Assembly (NCBI RefSeq): GCF_036946495.1
Contig: NZ_JAQIIX010000002.1
Location: forward strand, 3,968,001 to 4,032,000
DNA: 64,000 bases
Reading direction: 5' to 3'
DNA from: Mycolicibacterium neoaurum
GTDB lineage: Bacteria > Actinomycetota > Actinomycetes > Mycobacteriales > Mycobacteriaceae
Shown: positions 41,349-49,490 of the stretch, piece by piece
How positions within the stretch are numbered: position 1 is the first letter of the stretch
Layout of the letters: every line of letters begins with the position of its first letter
Position numbers and translations under genes: made by a program
Notes under the pieces: model-generated
Told to the model about the DNA's origin: nothing
Databases searched by the model: none
What the model saw: the letters and a program-made list of their open reading frames with translations, nothing else

Positions 41349-42506
41349 ATGGGCGCCGTCAAATACGACCGCACCTTGTTCGAACCCGAGCATGACTTGT
41401 TCCGTGAGTCGTACCGTGCCTTCCTGGAGCGCCATGCCGCGCCCTTCCGGGAGGAATGGGAGAAGGCGAAGATCGTCGACCGCGAGGTGTGGCGAGAGGC
41501 CGGCAAGCAGGGCTTTCTTGGGATGGCGGTACCCGAGGAGTACGGCGGCGGCGGCAATCCGGACTTCCGCTACAACGTCGTCGTCACCGAGGAGACGAGC
41601 GCGGGCCGGCACAGCGGCCTCGGGTTCACCTTGCAGAACGATGTCATCGCGCCGTACTTGATCGAGCTGACCACCGAGGAGCAGAAGCAACGCTGGCTGC
41701 CCGGGTTCTGCAGCGGCGAATTGATCACGGCGATCGCAATGACCGAACCGGGCACCGGCAGCGACCTGCAGGGGATCAAGGCCCGCGCCGTCCGCGATGG
41801 TGACCACTACGTCCTCAACGGGTCGAAGACATTCATCACCAACGGTATTCACGCCGACCTCGTGATCGTGGTGGCCTGCACCGACCCAGACAAGGGCGCG
41901 CAGGGCTTCTCGCTGTTGGTCGTCGAGCGCGGTATGGAGGGCTTCGAGCGGGGCAGGCATCTGGACAAGATCGGTCTGGAGGCCCAGGACACCGCCGAGC
42001 TCTCGTTCACCGATGTGCGGGTGCCGGTCGAGAACCTCCTCGGTCAGGAGGGCATGGGGTTCCTCTACCTGATGCAGAACCTGCCTCAGGAGCGCATCAG
42101 TATCGCGATCATGGCGGCCGCGGCGATGGAGTCCGCGCTGGAGGAGACCCTGCAGTACACCAAGGAGCGCAAGGCCTTCGGTAAGCCGATCGGGAGCTTC
42201 CAGAACAGCCGGTTCCTGCTCGCCGAGCTGGCCACCGAGGCCACCGCGATCCGGGTCATGGTCGACGAGTTCATCAAACTGCACCTCGACCGGAAGCTGA
42301 CCGTGGAGCAGGCCGCGATGGCCAAGTGGTTCAGCACCGAAGCTCAGGTTCGTCTGGTGGACCGGTGCCTGCAGCTGCACGGCGGCTATGGCTACATGCG
42401 CGAATACCCGATCGCCCGGGCGTTCCTGGACTCCCGGATCCAGACGATTTACGGCGGCACCACCGAAATCATGAAGGAGATCATCGGTCGCAGTCTGGGG
42501 GTCTAG
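41349..42506 (+). CDS. fadE: Acyl-CoA dehydrogenase
   Basis: A 385-residue FAD-dependent acyl-CoA dehydrogenase that introduces the alpha-beta double bond in beta-oxidation. Hallmarks are ITAIAMTEPGTGSDLQGI, GSKTFITNGIHADLVIV and the C-terminal LQLHGGYGYMREYPIARAFLD, then IYGGTTEIMKEIIGRSL. The catalytic glutamate of the family is expected in the YGGTTEI region. The start at ATG 41349 has GGAGG about 6 bases upstream. The chain-length class is not certain but resembles long-chain types. Divergent from bisC with a repeat-rich operator between them. Confidence 0.9.
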   Translation: MGAVKYDRTLFEPEHDLFRESYRAFLERHAAPFREEWEKAKIVDREVWREAGKQGFLGMAVPEEYGGGGNPDFRYNVVVTEETSAGRHSGLGFTLQNDVIAPYLIELTTEEQKQRWLPGFCSGELITAIAMTEPGTGSDLQGIKARAVRDGDHYVLNGSKTFITNGIHADLVIVVACTDPDKGAQGFSLLVVERGMEGFERGRHLDKIGLEAQDTAELSFTDVRVPVENLLGQEGMGFLYLMQNLPQERISIAIMAAAAMESALEETLQYTKERKAFGKPIGSFQNSRFLLAELATEATAIRVMVDEFIKLHLDRKLTVEQAAMAKWFSTEAQVRLVDRCLQLHGGYGYMREYPIARAFLDSRIQTIYGGTTEIMKEIIGRSLGV

Positions 42507-42623
42507 CTGGTCCGACACGCCGTCGCCGCAGGTGGCGATATCCCACGAGTTCGCCGACAACTGTCGCAGAGTTGACGAACACGATACTTTCGTGGGGTTT
42601 TGCACGACTTCCGGGAGGACCGA

Positions 42624-44789
42624 ATGACCAGGCAGCGAACCCGACTCGGCAGCTTTGCCGGGCGGGCGGCAGCAGTGCTGGTAAGTGCCGGGCTGATGGC
42701 CGCGACGGTGCTGCTGGCGCCGCAGGCGTCGGCGACACCGGAAGGCGATGCCGATGCGGCGATCACCGCCGCGTGGGAGACCGCCGGCGGCGGCGCGGAG
42801 GGGCCGCTGGGTCCCAAGGACGGCGGTGTCTATCCGGCGGGACCGGGCTTCGGCCAGAACTTCGCCGGCGGCAAGATCTTCTTCACGCCGCAGACCGGCG
42901 CCCACATCATGTCCGGGGCCATCCTGGAGAAGTACGAATCCCTGGGTGGTCCCACCGGTGACCTGGGCTTCCCGACCATCGACGAGGGGCCCGGCCGGGC
43001 GGCCGACAGCCGCAACGTGACATTCAACGCGCCGGACAACCCGGTGATCTTCTGGACGCCGGGCACCGGTGCGCGGGTGGTGCGCGGTGCCATCAACAGC
43101 GCCTGGGATGCCTTGGGAGGTTCGGCCGGCGTGCTGGGCGTGCCCGCCGACGACGAGACCACCGACGGCGATGTCGTATCGCAGAAGTTCACCGGCGGCC
43201 AGATTTCCTGGGATCGCAAGACGCGGGTCTTCACGACCACGCCGCCCGAGCTGGCCGGTCAGCTCGGCGCGGTGCAGGTGCCCTCTGATGCGGCATCGGC
43301 CATCGCTGCGGCACGACGGGCTGCCGGTGGTGAGCTCGGCCCACTCGGTGCCGAAGAGGGAGCCCAGTACGCGATCGGCGCCGACGGTGTCGGTCAGAAC
43401 TATGCCGGCGGCAAGATCTTCTACAGTCCGGCCACCGGCGCCAACGTGGTGACCGGCCAGATCCTGGCCAAGTACGAGAGCGTGGGCGGGCCGACCGGTG
43501 ATCTCGGGTTCCCGACCGCGAGCGAGGCAGACGGCGGACTGGCTCCGCAGAGCGCGGTGGTGCCGTTCGCCGCCGAGGACAAGCCGGTCATCTTCTGGAC
43601 CCCCGACTTCGGTGCGGTGATCGTCCGTGGGGCCATGAACGCCGCCTGGCAGAAACTGGGTGGCGCGACCGGTGAACTCGGCGCACCCAAGAGCGATCAG
43701 ACCGACAACGGCGGTGTGATCAACCAACAGTTCAACGGCGGATCCATCTCGTGGGACAAGGCGGCGAATCGGTTCAGCACCGAGCCCGCGGGATTGCAAT
43801 CGCAGCTGGCAGGCCTTCAGGTCCCGGGAGCGGATTCCCCGCAGGCGCCCACGGACGGACCCCAGGCCAATGGCGGCGGCGACAGCGGCGACAAGTGGTA
43901 CACCTGGCGGTGGTGGTGGTTGCTCGGCCTCATCCCGCTGGTGGGTCTGATCGCGGTGATCGCCGTGGCGGTGCTACGCAATCGGCGATCCGGTGACGAG
44001 GACCGCTTCGACGACGAGTACGACGACGATCCGTACGAGCGTGGCTATTACGGCTATGACGGACGCGATGACCAGCGCGATGAACACGGCGCGGACCAAC
44101 CCGTCGATCGCGAGGGCGGCTACGGACCGCCGCCGCAGGATCCGTGGGCATCGCTACCGCCGGTCGGTTCAGCCGGCTCCTACACCGTCGATCCAGACGA
44201 TGACAGGGTCGGTGAGTACGTGGCCGACGGGCATGACACCGATGCGGATGCCGCTGGTGGGCCCGAGACCGACAGGCCGGAAGGACTGTTGCAGTTCAAC
44301 GACGACGAGGACGACGTCGACACGGCCCCGACCCGGATCGAGACGCTGACACCGGAGCCTGCCGAGTCCGTCTTCGCCGAGTCCGTCTTTGCCGAGGCTG
44401 ACTTCGCGGAGCCGGATGTCGAAGAGTCGGACTTCGCCGAGTCTGAGTTTGCGCAGTCTGAGTTCGCGCAGTCGGACTTTGCGGAGCCCGGGTTGGGTGC
44501 GTCGGCCTTCGACTCAGAGCCGACTCCGCTCGCCCCGGAGCCCGAGGTGACCGGCGGACGTCACGCCGCCGCAGGCGGCGACGACGATGACGATGACGCC
44601 GGTTGGACCTCCATGCGACTGGCGACAACCGATCGCTACCGTGCCCCGGAGGGATATCCGATCAAGGCCGATACCAAGACCGGTCTGTACTGGGCGCCCG
44701 GCAGCCGCGGTTACCGCGATACCGAGGCCGAGATCTGGTTCTCCAGTGAGGAGTTCGCGCGCGCGAACGGCTTCGTCCGCGCCGACTGA
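42624..44789 (+). CDS. Membrane-anchored LGFP-repeat envelope protein with acidic cytosolic tail
   Basis: A 721-residue protein. An N-terminal signal sequence is cleaved near ASATPEG. Then come LGFP repeats, seen as GGPTGDLGFPT and GGATGELGAPKS, spread over about residues 65-400; these bind wall-linked sugar/mycolate structures in actinobacteria. A single helix at about 427-452 follows, after a WRWWW motif. The acidic, low-complexity cytosolic tail contains nine 5-residue repeats (about 580-624) such as ESVFA and QSDFA. The C-terminal 60 residues (GYPIKADTKTGLYW then RDTEAEIWFSSEEFARANGF) match a small actinobacterial domain often found alone at C-termini. GGGAGGA precedes the start. Function: probably wall-membrane linkage. 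Confidence 0.8.
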   Translation: MTRQRTRLGSFAGRAAAVLVSAGLMAATVLLAPQASATPEGDADAAITAAWETAGGGAEGPLGPKDGGVYPAGPGFGQNFAGGKIFFTPQTGAHIMSGAILEKYESLGGPTGDLGFPTIDEGPGRAADSRNVTFNAPDNPVIFWTPGTGARVVRGAINSAWDALGGSAGVLGVPADDETTDGDVVSQKFTGGQISWDRKTRVFTTTPPELAGQLGAVQVPSDAASAIAAARRAAGGELGPLGAEEGAQYAIGADGVGQNYAGGKIFYSPATGANVVTGQILAKYESVGGPTGDLGFPTASEADGGLAPQSAVVPFAAEDKPVIFWTPDFGAVIVRGAMNAAWQKLGGATGELGAPKSDQTDNGGVINQQFNGGSISWDKAANRFSTEPAGLQSQLAGLQVPGADSPQAPTDGPQANGGGDSGDKWYTWRWWWLLGLIPLVGLIAVIAVAVLRNRRSGDEDRFDDEYDDDPYERGYYGYDGRDDQRDEHGADQPVDREGGYGPPPQDPWASLPPVGSAGSYTVDPDDDRVGEYVADGHDTDADAAGGPETDRPEGLLQFNDDEDDVDTAPTRIETLTPEPAESVFAESVFAEADFAEPDVEESDFAESEFAQSEFAQSDFAEPGLGASAFDSEPTPLAPEPEVTGGRHAAAGGDDDDDDAGWTSMRLATTDRYRAPEGYPIKADTKTGLYWAPGSRGYRDTEAEIWFSSEEFARANGFVRAD
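44361..44495 (+). repeat. 15-bp tandem repeat inside the LGFP protein gene
   Basis: Nine degenerate 15-base units (first unit GCCGAGTCCGTCTTC) in frame encode the pentapeptide series ESVFA, ESVFA, EADFA, EPDVE, ESDFA, ESEFA, QSEFA, QSDFA, EPGLG. The array could vary in copy number by slippage without changing the frame. Confidence 0.8.
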
Positions 44790-44804
44790 TCGGCTGCTGA
44801 CCGG

Positions 44805-45479
44805 TCAGACCTTGCGGATGACGGTGACGACCTTGCCGAGCACCACGGCGTCGTTACCGTCGATCGGTTCGAACGCCGGATTGTGCGGCATCAGCCATAC
44901 CTGACCCTTGGTCCGCTTGAAGGTCTTGACCGTGGCCTCGCCGTCGATCATCGCCGCGACGATATCGCCGTTGTCGGCCACGTTCTGCTGACGCACGACC
45001 ACCCAGTCGCCGTCGCAGATGGCCGCATCGACCATCGATTCGCCGACGACCTTGAGCAGGAACAGCGATCCCTCGCCGACCAGCTCCTTGGGCAGGGGAA
45101 ACACATCCTCGACGGCTTCCTCGGCCAGTATCGGTCCGCCGGCGGCGATCCTGCCCAGCACGGGAACGAAGGTGGGCTCCGGTAGCGCATCGGAGCCTGC
45201 GACCTCCGTGGCGACGATCGGGGTGACCGTCTCGTCGGCGCCGCGCACATCCACCGCGCGTGGGCGGTTGGGGTCGCGGCGCAGATAGCCCTTGCGCTCA
45301 AGGGTGCGCAGCTGGTGGGCGACCGAGGAGGTGGAGGTGAGCCCCACCGCATCCCCGATCTCCCGGATGCTCGGTGGGTAACCACGAGTGGTCACCGACG
45401 AACGGATGACCTCCAAAATGGTGCGCTGACGCTCGGTCAGCCCGGAGCGTGCCTCAGGGGTGTCGCTGCTATCGCTCAT
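44805..45479 (-). CDS. lexA: SOS repressor LexA
   Basis: A 224-residue LexA. The winged helix occupies about residues 14-80 (GYPPSIREIGDAVGLTS). The self-cleavage site is Ala113-Gly114 (IAAGGPI), with catalytic Ser148 in GESM and Lys185 in ATVKTFK. RecA-bound single-stranded DNA triggers cleavage. ATG 45479 is preferred over an upstream in-frame ATG because MSDSSDTPEARSGLTERQ matches mycobacterial LexA starts. An SOS box 33 bases upstream gives autoregulation. It converges with the LGFP gene. Confidence 0.97.
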   Translation of the reverse strand: MSDSSDTPEARSGLTERQRTILEVIRSSVTTRGYPPSIREIGDAVGLTSTSSVAHQLRTLERKGYLRRDPNRPRAVDVRGADETVTPIVATEVAGSDALPEPTFVPVLGRIAAGGPILAEEAVEDVFPLPKELVGEGSLFLLKVVGESMVDAAICDGDWVVVRQQNVADNGDIVAAMIDGEATVKTFKRTKGQVWLMPHNPAFEPIDGNDAVVLGKVVTVIRKV

Positions 45480-45511
45480 GTCGCCGAATGTAGTCGCAGG
45501 CGTCTCGATAA

Positions 45512-45527
45512 TCAAACATGTGTTCGA
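45512..45527 (-). promoter_or_regulatory. LexA box upstream of lexA
   Basis: TCAAAC-ATGT-GTTCGA (plus-strand reading) matches the mycobacterial SOS box with one mismatch in the left half. It lies 33 bases upstream of the lexA start and 39 bases after the ohr stop, in the short gap between the tandem genes. Confidence 0.82.
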
Positions 45528-45565
45528 GGCGTGTCGCCGCTCAAGTGTCGGTCGATCGGTCGAGG

Positions 45566-45988
45566 TCACTCATCGGTGACCGTCAGTGTCACCTCGACGT
45601 TGCCGCGGGTGGCGTTGGAGTAGGGGCACACCCGGTGTGCGGCCTCGGCGAGTTCGGTGGCGGTGTCGTGGTCCACATTGGGCAGCACGATCTCCAGTTC
45701 GACGGCAAGGCCGAACGCACCGTCGTCGGCGGCACCGAGCGACACCCTGGCGCCGACGGCGGAGTCGGTGACATCGGCCTTGTGCTCACGGGCGACCAGT
45801 CGGAGGGCGGAGTGGAAGCATGCCGCATATCCGACGGCGAACAACTGCTCGGGATTGGTGCCCACGCCGGAGCCGCCCATCTCCTTGGGAATGCTCAGGG
45901 CGACATCGACTTTGCCGTCGGAGGTGCGGCCATGCCCGTCGCGTCCTTCGCCGGTTGCCAGCGCTTCGGCGGTATAGAGCTTCTTCAT
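45566..45988 (-). CDS. ohr: Organic hydroperoxide resistance protein Ohr
   Basis: A 140-residue OsmC/Ohr-family thiol peroxidase that reduces organic and fatty-acid hydroperoxides using lipoyl-type thiols. The peroxidatic Cys57 is in YAACFHSA and the resolving Cys121 in CPYSNATRGN. ATG 45988 is chosen because the Ohr start MKKLYTAEALATGEGRDGHG follows. Only 25 bases separate it from ohrR upstream on the same strand, so the repressor and enzyme are cotranscribed and derepressed together by peroxides. Confidence 0.93.
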   Translation of the reverse strand: MKKLYTAEALATGEGRDGHGRTSDGKVDVALSIPKEMGGSGVGTNPEQLFAVGYAACFHSALRLVAREHKADVTDSAVGARVSLGAADDGAFGLAVELEIVLPNVDHDTATELAEAAHRVCPYSNATRGNVEVTLTVTDE

Positions 45989-46013
45989 CGGTGGTGTCCT
46001 TTCGTCGTTTCGG

Positions 46014-46445
46014 TCAGTGCGGGGAGCTGAGCTGGTCGACAAGACCTCGGAGGGCGTCGCGCAATAAGCCGATCTGCTCGGGTTCGGCATCGGTGGAGGC
46101 CAGTAGGCGTTGCGGAATGCAGGCGGCGCGTTCCTCGAGCGCGCGCCCGGCTTGGGTGAGGGCGACCTCCACGCGCCGTTCGTCGGCGCTGGTGCGGTGG
46201 CGCACCACCAGGCCGGCGGCCTCCAGTCGTTTGATCAACGGTGAGAGCGTGCCGGAATCGAGGTACAGCCGCCGACCGAGGTCCCCGACGGTGCTGGGTT
46301 CGTTCTCCCACAGCGCCAGGAGCACCAAGTACTGCGGGTAGGTCAGGCCCAGTTCATCCAGCAGTGGGCGGTAGGCCGCGGTCATCAGGCGGGAAGCCGA
46401 GTACAGCGCGAAACACAGTTGTTCGTCGAGGCGTGCGGCGGGCAT
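46014..46445 (-). CDS. ohrR: Organic-peroxide sensor OhrR (MarR family)
   Basis: A 143-residue MarR-type repressor. The start MPAARLDEQLCFALYSASR carries the reactive Cys11, equivalent to Cys15 of Bacillus OhrR, that is oxidised by organic peroxides. The winged helix includes DLGRRLYLDSGTLSPLIKRLE and the wing RTSADERRVEVAL. ATG 46445 is preferred over an in-frame start 12 codons earlier, which lies in the operator. The palindrome 20 bases upstream is a good OhrR operator. It is upstream of ohr in one operon. Confidence 0.92.
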   Translation of the reverse strand: MPAARLDEQLCFALYSASRLMTAAYRPLLDELGLTYPQYLVLLALWENEPSTVGDLGRRLYLDSGTLSPLIKRLEAAGLVVRHRTSADERRVEVALTQAGRALEERAACIPQRLLASTDAEPEQIGLLRDALRGLVDQLSSPH

Positions 46446-46464
46446 ATCCGTAACTGTAGCTTCC

Positions 46465-46488
46465 AATTCAATTGTGGGCAATTGAATT
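46465..46488. promoter_or_regulatory. OhrR operator
   Basis: AATTCAATTG-TGGG-CAATTGAATT, a perfect 10-bp inverted repeat with a 4-base spacer, starting 20 bases upstream of the ohrR start. Its halves contain CAATT, as in known OhrR operators. Confidence 0.82.
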
Positions 46489-46524
46489 GAGAGGGTCAGG
46501 TACGCGGCGCTCGCGGCCGTCCAC

Positions 46525-46547
46525 TTGTCGGTGGGTGTCGATATCGT
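46525..46547 (+). promoter_or_regulatory. RecA-NDp promoter of chiZ
   Basis: TTGTCGGTG, 8 bases, TATCGT: an exact match to the TTGTCRGTG-N8-TAnnnT pattern, 94 bases before the chiZ start. It has the same architecture as the element before recA and is probably used by ClgR under DNA damage. Confidence 0.78.
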
Positions 46548-46578
46548 TCGCTAACAGTTCGATCACGTGTTCTATCGT

Positions 46579-46594
46579 TCGAACAGATGATCGA
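46579..46594 (+). promoter_or_regulatory. LexA box upstream of chiZ
   Basis: TCGAAC-AGAT-GATCGA, one mismatch to the SOS box TCGAAC-N4-GTTCGA. It lies 46 bases upstream of the chiZ start and downstream of the RecA-NDp promoter, so LexA here could also block that promoter's transcript. Confidence 0.75.
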
Positions 46595-46640
46595 CTACAG
46601 TTCGAACAAAGAAGCGAACACACCTCAAGGAGGCAGGCAC

Positions 46641-47153
46641 ATGACAATTCTGGAAGCACGGAGCGATGTGCGTGAGCGTCGGACGTCCGGCCCCACCCTG
46701 CGGCAGGAAGTCCTGCGTCGGAGCCCGTCGGAGGCCGAGGTGTGGCCGCTGCCTCGAGATGTCGTGGTCCGGCGGCGTCGGCGGTCGCAGGAGCGCCGTC
46801 CCGGCGGTGCGCCCCTCGGTCACCGCGGCACCGGCGTGCTGATGTCGCGCGCCTCACACCGCAGGCCGATCACCCCGACTGCGACAGTGCTCCTGGCCCT
46901 GCTGGCGGGCGCCTTCACGCTGTGGCTGGGATTCGTCGCCCATCTCGGCGGTGCCGTTGCCGAGCAGCCGGTCGAGATGCCCACCCGGCTGTCGGTCGTG
47001 GAGGTGCAGACCGGTGAGACGCTCCAGAGCATCGCGGCACGGGTGGCCCCCGATGTGCCCGCAGACTCCGTCGTCGAGCGGATCCGTGAACTGAACAAGC
47101 TGGACTCCGGCACCGTGCGGACCGGGCAGACCCTGATCGCGCCGATCGGCTGA
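46641..47153 (+). CDS. chiZ: LysM-domain SOS-induced cell-division inhibitor / wall hydrolase ChiZ
   Basis: A 170-residue membrane protein equivalent to Rv2719c (ChiZ, 165 aa), a damage-induced factor that halts septation. A basic cytosolic N-terminus of about 85 residues (VVVRRRRRSQERRPGG) precedes one transmembrane helix (about 95-115). The extracytoplasmic LysM domain (SVVEVQTGETLQSIAARVAP to GQTLIAPIG) binds peptidoglycan. ATG 46641 follows AAGGAGG at good spacing. It is upstream of nrdR and divergent from ohrR. LexA and RecA-NDp sites upstream fit the known damage induction. Confidence 0.88.
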   Translation: MTILEARSDVRERRTSGPTLRQEVLRRSPSEAEVWPLPRDVVVRRRRRSQERRPGGAPLGHRGTGVLMSRASHRRPITPTATVLLALLAGAFTLWLGFVAHLGGAVAEQPVEMPTRLSVVEVQTGETLQSIAARVAPDVPADSVVERIRELNKLDSGTVRTGQTLIAPIG

Positions 47154-47253
47154 GATCGTGCGCACCGGCACGGGGTCGCATGGCATCCGCGGCATGCAGG
47201 TACGCTCAGAAGCGTCAAATCTGGTGCAGCTGTGGTGCGGCGAAGGAGCGGTG

Positions 47254-47718
47254 ATGCACTGTCCGTTCTGTCGTCACCCGGATTCGCGCGTCGTCGATTC
47301 CCGTGAGACCGACGAGGGTCAGGCCATCCGGCGGCGCCGGTCCTGCCCCGAATGCGGCAGGCGCTTCACCACCGTCGAGACCGCGGTGCTGGCAGTCGTC
47401 AAGCGCAGCGGCGTCACCGAGCCGTTCAGCAGGGAAAAGGTCATCAAGGGCGTGCGACGGGCATGCCAGGGCCGTCAGGTCGACGATGACGCCCTGAACC
47501 TCCTCGCCCAACAGGTGGAAGACGCCGTGCGAGCAGCCGGCTCTCCGGAAATCCCCAGCAACGAGGTCGGGCTGGCCATCTTGGGCCCGCTCCGCGACCT
47601 CGACGAGGTTGCCTACCTGCGCTTCGCCTCGGTGTATCGATCGTTTTCCTCTGCCGACGATTTCGAACGCGAAATCGAGGCCCTGCGTGCCCATCGGCGC
47701 GTCAACACCGCCGGCTGA
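47254..47718 (+). CDS. nrdR: Ribonucleotide-reductase repressor NrdR
   Basis: A 154-residue regulator that represses nrd genes when dATP/ATP fill its ATP-cone. The N-terminal zinc ribbon has Cys3, Cys6, Cys31 and Cys34 (MHCPFC and CPECGRRF). The ATP-cone spans about residues 46-136 (VVKRSGVTEPFSREKVIKGV). The ATG at 47254 follows GAAGGAG. Located 100 bases after chiZ. Its ribonucleotide-reductase targets are not in the window. Confidence 0.95.
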   Translation: MHCPFCRHPDSRVVDSRETDEGQAIRRRRSCPECGRRFTTVETAVLAVVKRSGVTEPFSREKVIKGVRRACQGRQVDDDALNLLAQQVEDAVRAAGSPEIPSNEVGLAILGPLRDLDEVAYLRFASVYRSFSSADDFEREIEALRAHRRVNTAG

Positions 47719-47724
47719 GGTCGT

Positions 47725-48414
47725 TCATTCGAGCCGGCGCCGTCCGTCGTCCACCACCCGACCGGCGATCTTCACCCACCCGGTGGGATCCCACCAGGTC
47801 CTGATCTGCGAACCCTCGCCCTGGGTGATCACCAGATCACGGCTCAGATGGTCGGTCATCCGGACTGCTGCCGCGCCGGTCGCCTCGTCCTCGGGGATCC
47901 CCAGATGTGGAGCGAACATGCGGGAACGCAGCGATCCCTTCTCGCGATCGGTCCACGCCCACAGGTAATGCTCCACATCACCGACATAGTCGGTGGGATC
48001 GGCCGCCAGCACCTGCTCGGGCGAGTCGAGCTCGTAGATCGCCAGTTCCGGCGCCCACTCCGAACGGGCGCTGATGGCGGTGAACTCGTCGTCGACGTAG
48101 TCGACCTGCACCAGTCCGGCAGGAACCTGCAGCGTCCGCACCGGGATACCGCGATCCTTCAGCCACCAGGATGTCCCGACGGTGGGGTGCCCGGCGAACG
48201 GTATCTCGGCGGCCGGGGTGAAAATGCGGACATGGGCGCTGGCCGCGCCCACCTCGGGGATATCGACGAATACGGTTTCGCTGTAACCCAACTCGGTCGC
48301 GACCCGTTGGCGGTCGGCCGGATCGACAGTCGCGGCGTCGATCACGCCGAGCGGATTACCGAACTTTCCGTCCGCATCGGTGAACACCCGCAACACATCG
48401 ACATCGACGGCCAT
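47725..48414 (-). CDS. PhzF-family isomerase-like protein
   Basis: A 229-residue PhzF/diaminopimelate-epimerase-fold protein, equivalent to Rv2716. The family marks are RVFTDADGKFGNPLGVI, the ETVFVD strand, and RIFTPAAEIPFAGHPTVGTSW with the glutamate and the following PFAGHP. The C-terminal DEATGAAAVRMT loop is also present. PhzF proteins carry a catalytic glutamate; the Glu in ELGYSETVF is the candidate. The substrate is unknown. Converges on nrdR with a six-base gap and shares a strand with the hydrolase genes upstream. Confidence 0.85.
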   Translation of the reverse strand: MAVDVDVLRVFTDADGKFGNPLGVIDAATVDPADRQRVATELGYSETVFVDIPEVGAASAHVRIFTPAAEIPFAGHPTVGTSWWLKDRGIPVRTLQVPAGLVQVDYVDDEFTAISARSEWAPELAIYELDSPEQVLAADPTDYVGDVEHYLWAWTDREKGSLRSRMFAPHLGIPEDEATGAAAVRMTDHLSRDLVITQGEGSQIRTWWDPTGWVKIAGRVVDDGRRRLE

Positions 48415-48439
48415 GCACCGATTCTAGGCGTGACTCGCG

Positions 48440-49462
48440 TCAGGTGGCGCTACGTTCGTCGGCGCCCATCGCGTCGAGCACGGCGACCCGGGTGTCCAGC
48501 GAGCCGGTGATGGTGCGTTCGCGAATACCGGTGCGCAGCAGGGCGCGCAACATCTCGTGGTCGTGCACCGACGGAGCGGTGGTGTTGATGAATCGCTCGA
48601 AGAGGTCGACGAAGCGCTTGGGATCATCGTGGAAGGGGAAGTGTCCGGACTTATCGAAGATGTGCAGTTCCGAGCCGGGCATGGCGGCATGTGCCAAGTG
48701 GGCATGGCTGACCGGGATGACCGAATCCTGCTTGCCCCAGATTAATTGCACCGGAACAGATTCGGTCAGATAACAGCGGTCGAGCATGGTGACCACCTGA
48801 CCGCGCCAGTCGACGACAGCGCGAAGAGTCCTGGCGAACGCCGAGGACGCGGTGGGCTCGGGCAGGTCGGCAAGCACCCGCAACATATCCGGAAGATCGC
48901 GTCCCACCCCGGTCGAGCCGAACACCGTGCCGCCGACGCGTCCGATCGCCTGCAGGGCGGGCAGCACCAAGGGCACCCGCAGCAGCGCCAACGATTCGCT
49001 GACCCCCGGCAACGCCGCGATGCGCAGGGCGATGTTGACATCCTTGGTGACCCCGCCCGCGCCGACGAGCACCAGGCGATCCACGAACTGCGGGAACTGA
49101 TAGGCGAACTGCATCGCCACCCCGCCACCGAGGGAGTGCCCGACGACCGTCACCCGATCGATATCGAGCACACTGAGCAGATCGCGCATCCCGTTGGCAT
49201 AGGCGGCCACCGAATAGTCCGCACGCGGCTTGTCCGATTGCCCGTGCCCGAGTAGGTCCGGTGCGATCACGGTGAACCGTCGCGCCAGCATCGTCTGCAC
49301 CGTGTGCCACGTGGTGGAGTTGTCACCGATGCCGTGGATGAGCAGGACCGCGGGACCGGACCCGGCGATCCGGTACGCCCGTCGGTAGCCGTGGATGGTC
49401 TTGAACTTCAGATTCGGAGTGACCTCACGCACGCTGCGCAGAGTGGTTGTGCGATCGGCCAT
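48440..49462 (-). CDS. Alpha/beta hydrolase (Rv2715-like)
   Basis: A 340-residue alpha/beta hydrolase matching Rv2715 (341 aa). The oxyanion strand is LLIHGIGDNSTTW, the nucleophile elbow GHSLGG, the acid probably in IWGKQDSVIP, and the histidine in DKSGHFPFHDDP. A helical cap of about 60 residues follows the elbow. ATG 49462 is chosen because GAGGAG lies about 9 bases upstream and the length matches the M. tuberculosis protein. No signal peptide. The natural ester substrate is unknown. Confidence 0.86.
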   Translation of the reverse strand: MADRTTTLRSVREVTPNLKFKTIHGYRRAYRIAGSGPAVLLIHGIGDNSTTWHTVQTMLARRFTVIAPDLLGHGQSDKPRADYSVAAYANGMRDLLSVLDIDRVTVVGHSLGGGVAMQFAYQFPQFVDRLVLVGAGGVTKDVNIALRIAALPGVSESLALLRVPLVLPALQAIGRVGGTVFGSTGVGRDLPDMLRVLADLPEPTASSAFARTLRAVVDWRGQVVTMLDRCYLTESVPVQLIWGKQDSVIPVSHAHLAHAAMPGSELHIFDKSGHFPFHDDPKRFVDLFERFINTTAPSVHDHEMLRALLRTGIRERTITGSLDTRVAVLDAMGADERSAT

Positions 49463-49490
49463 CTGCGCCACTCCTCGCTGGTGAGAGGCT

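Noticed and set aside
41343..43799. 818-codon open frame on the minus strand, antisense to fadE and the LGFP gene
   Set aside because: It crosses two well-supported genes and the gap between them. Its composition (Arg/Gly/His rich) is that of antisense frames in high-GC DNA, with no domain pattern.
46587..46640. In-frame ATG at 46587 as the chiZ start
   Set aside because: It lies inside the LexA box and lacks a ribosome site, whereas ATG 46641 has AAGGAGG upstream.
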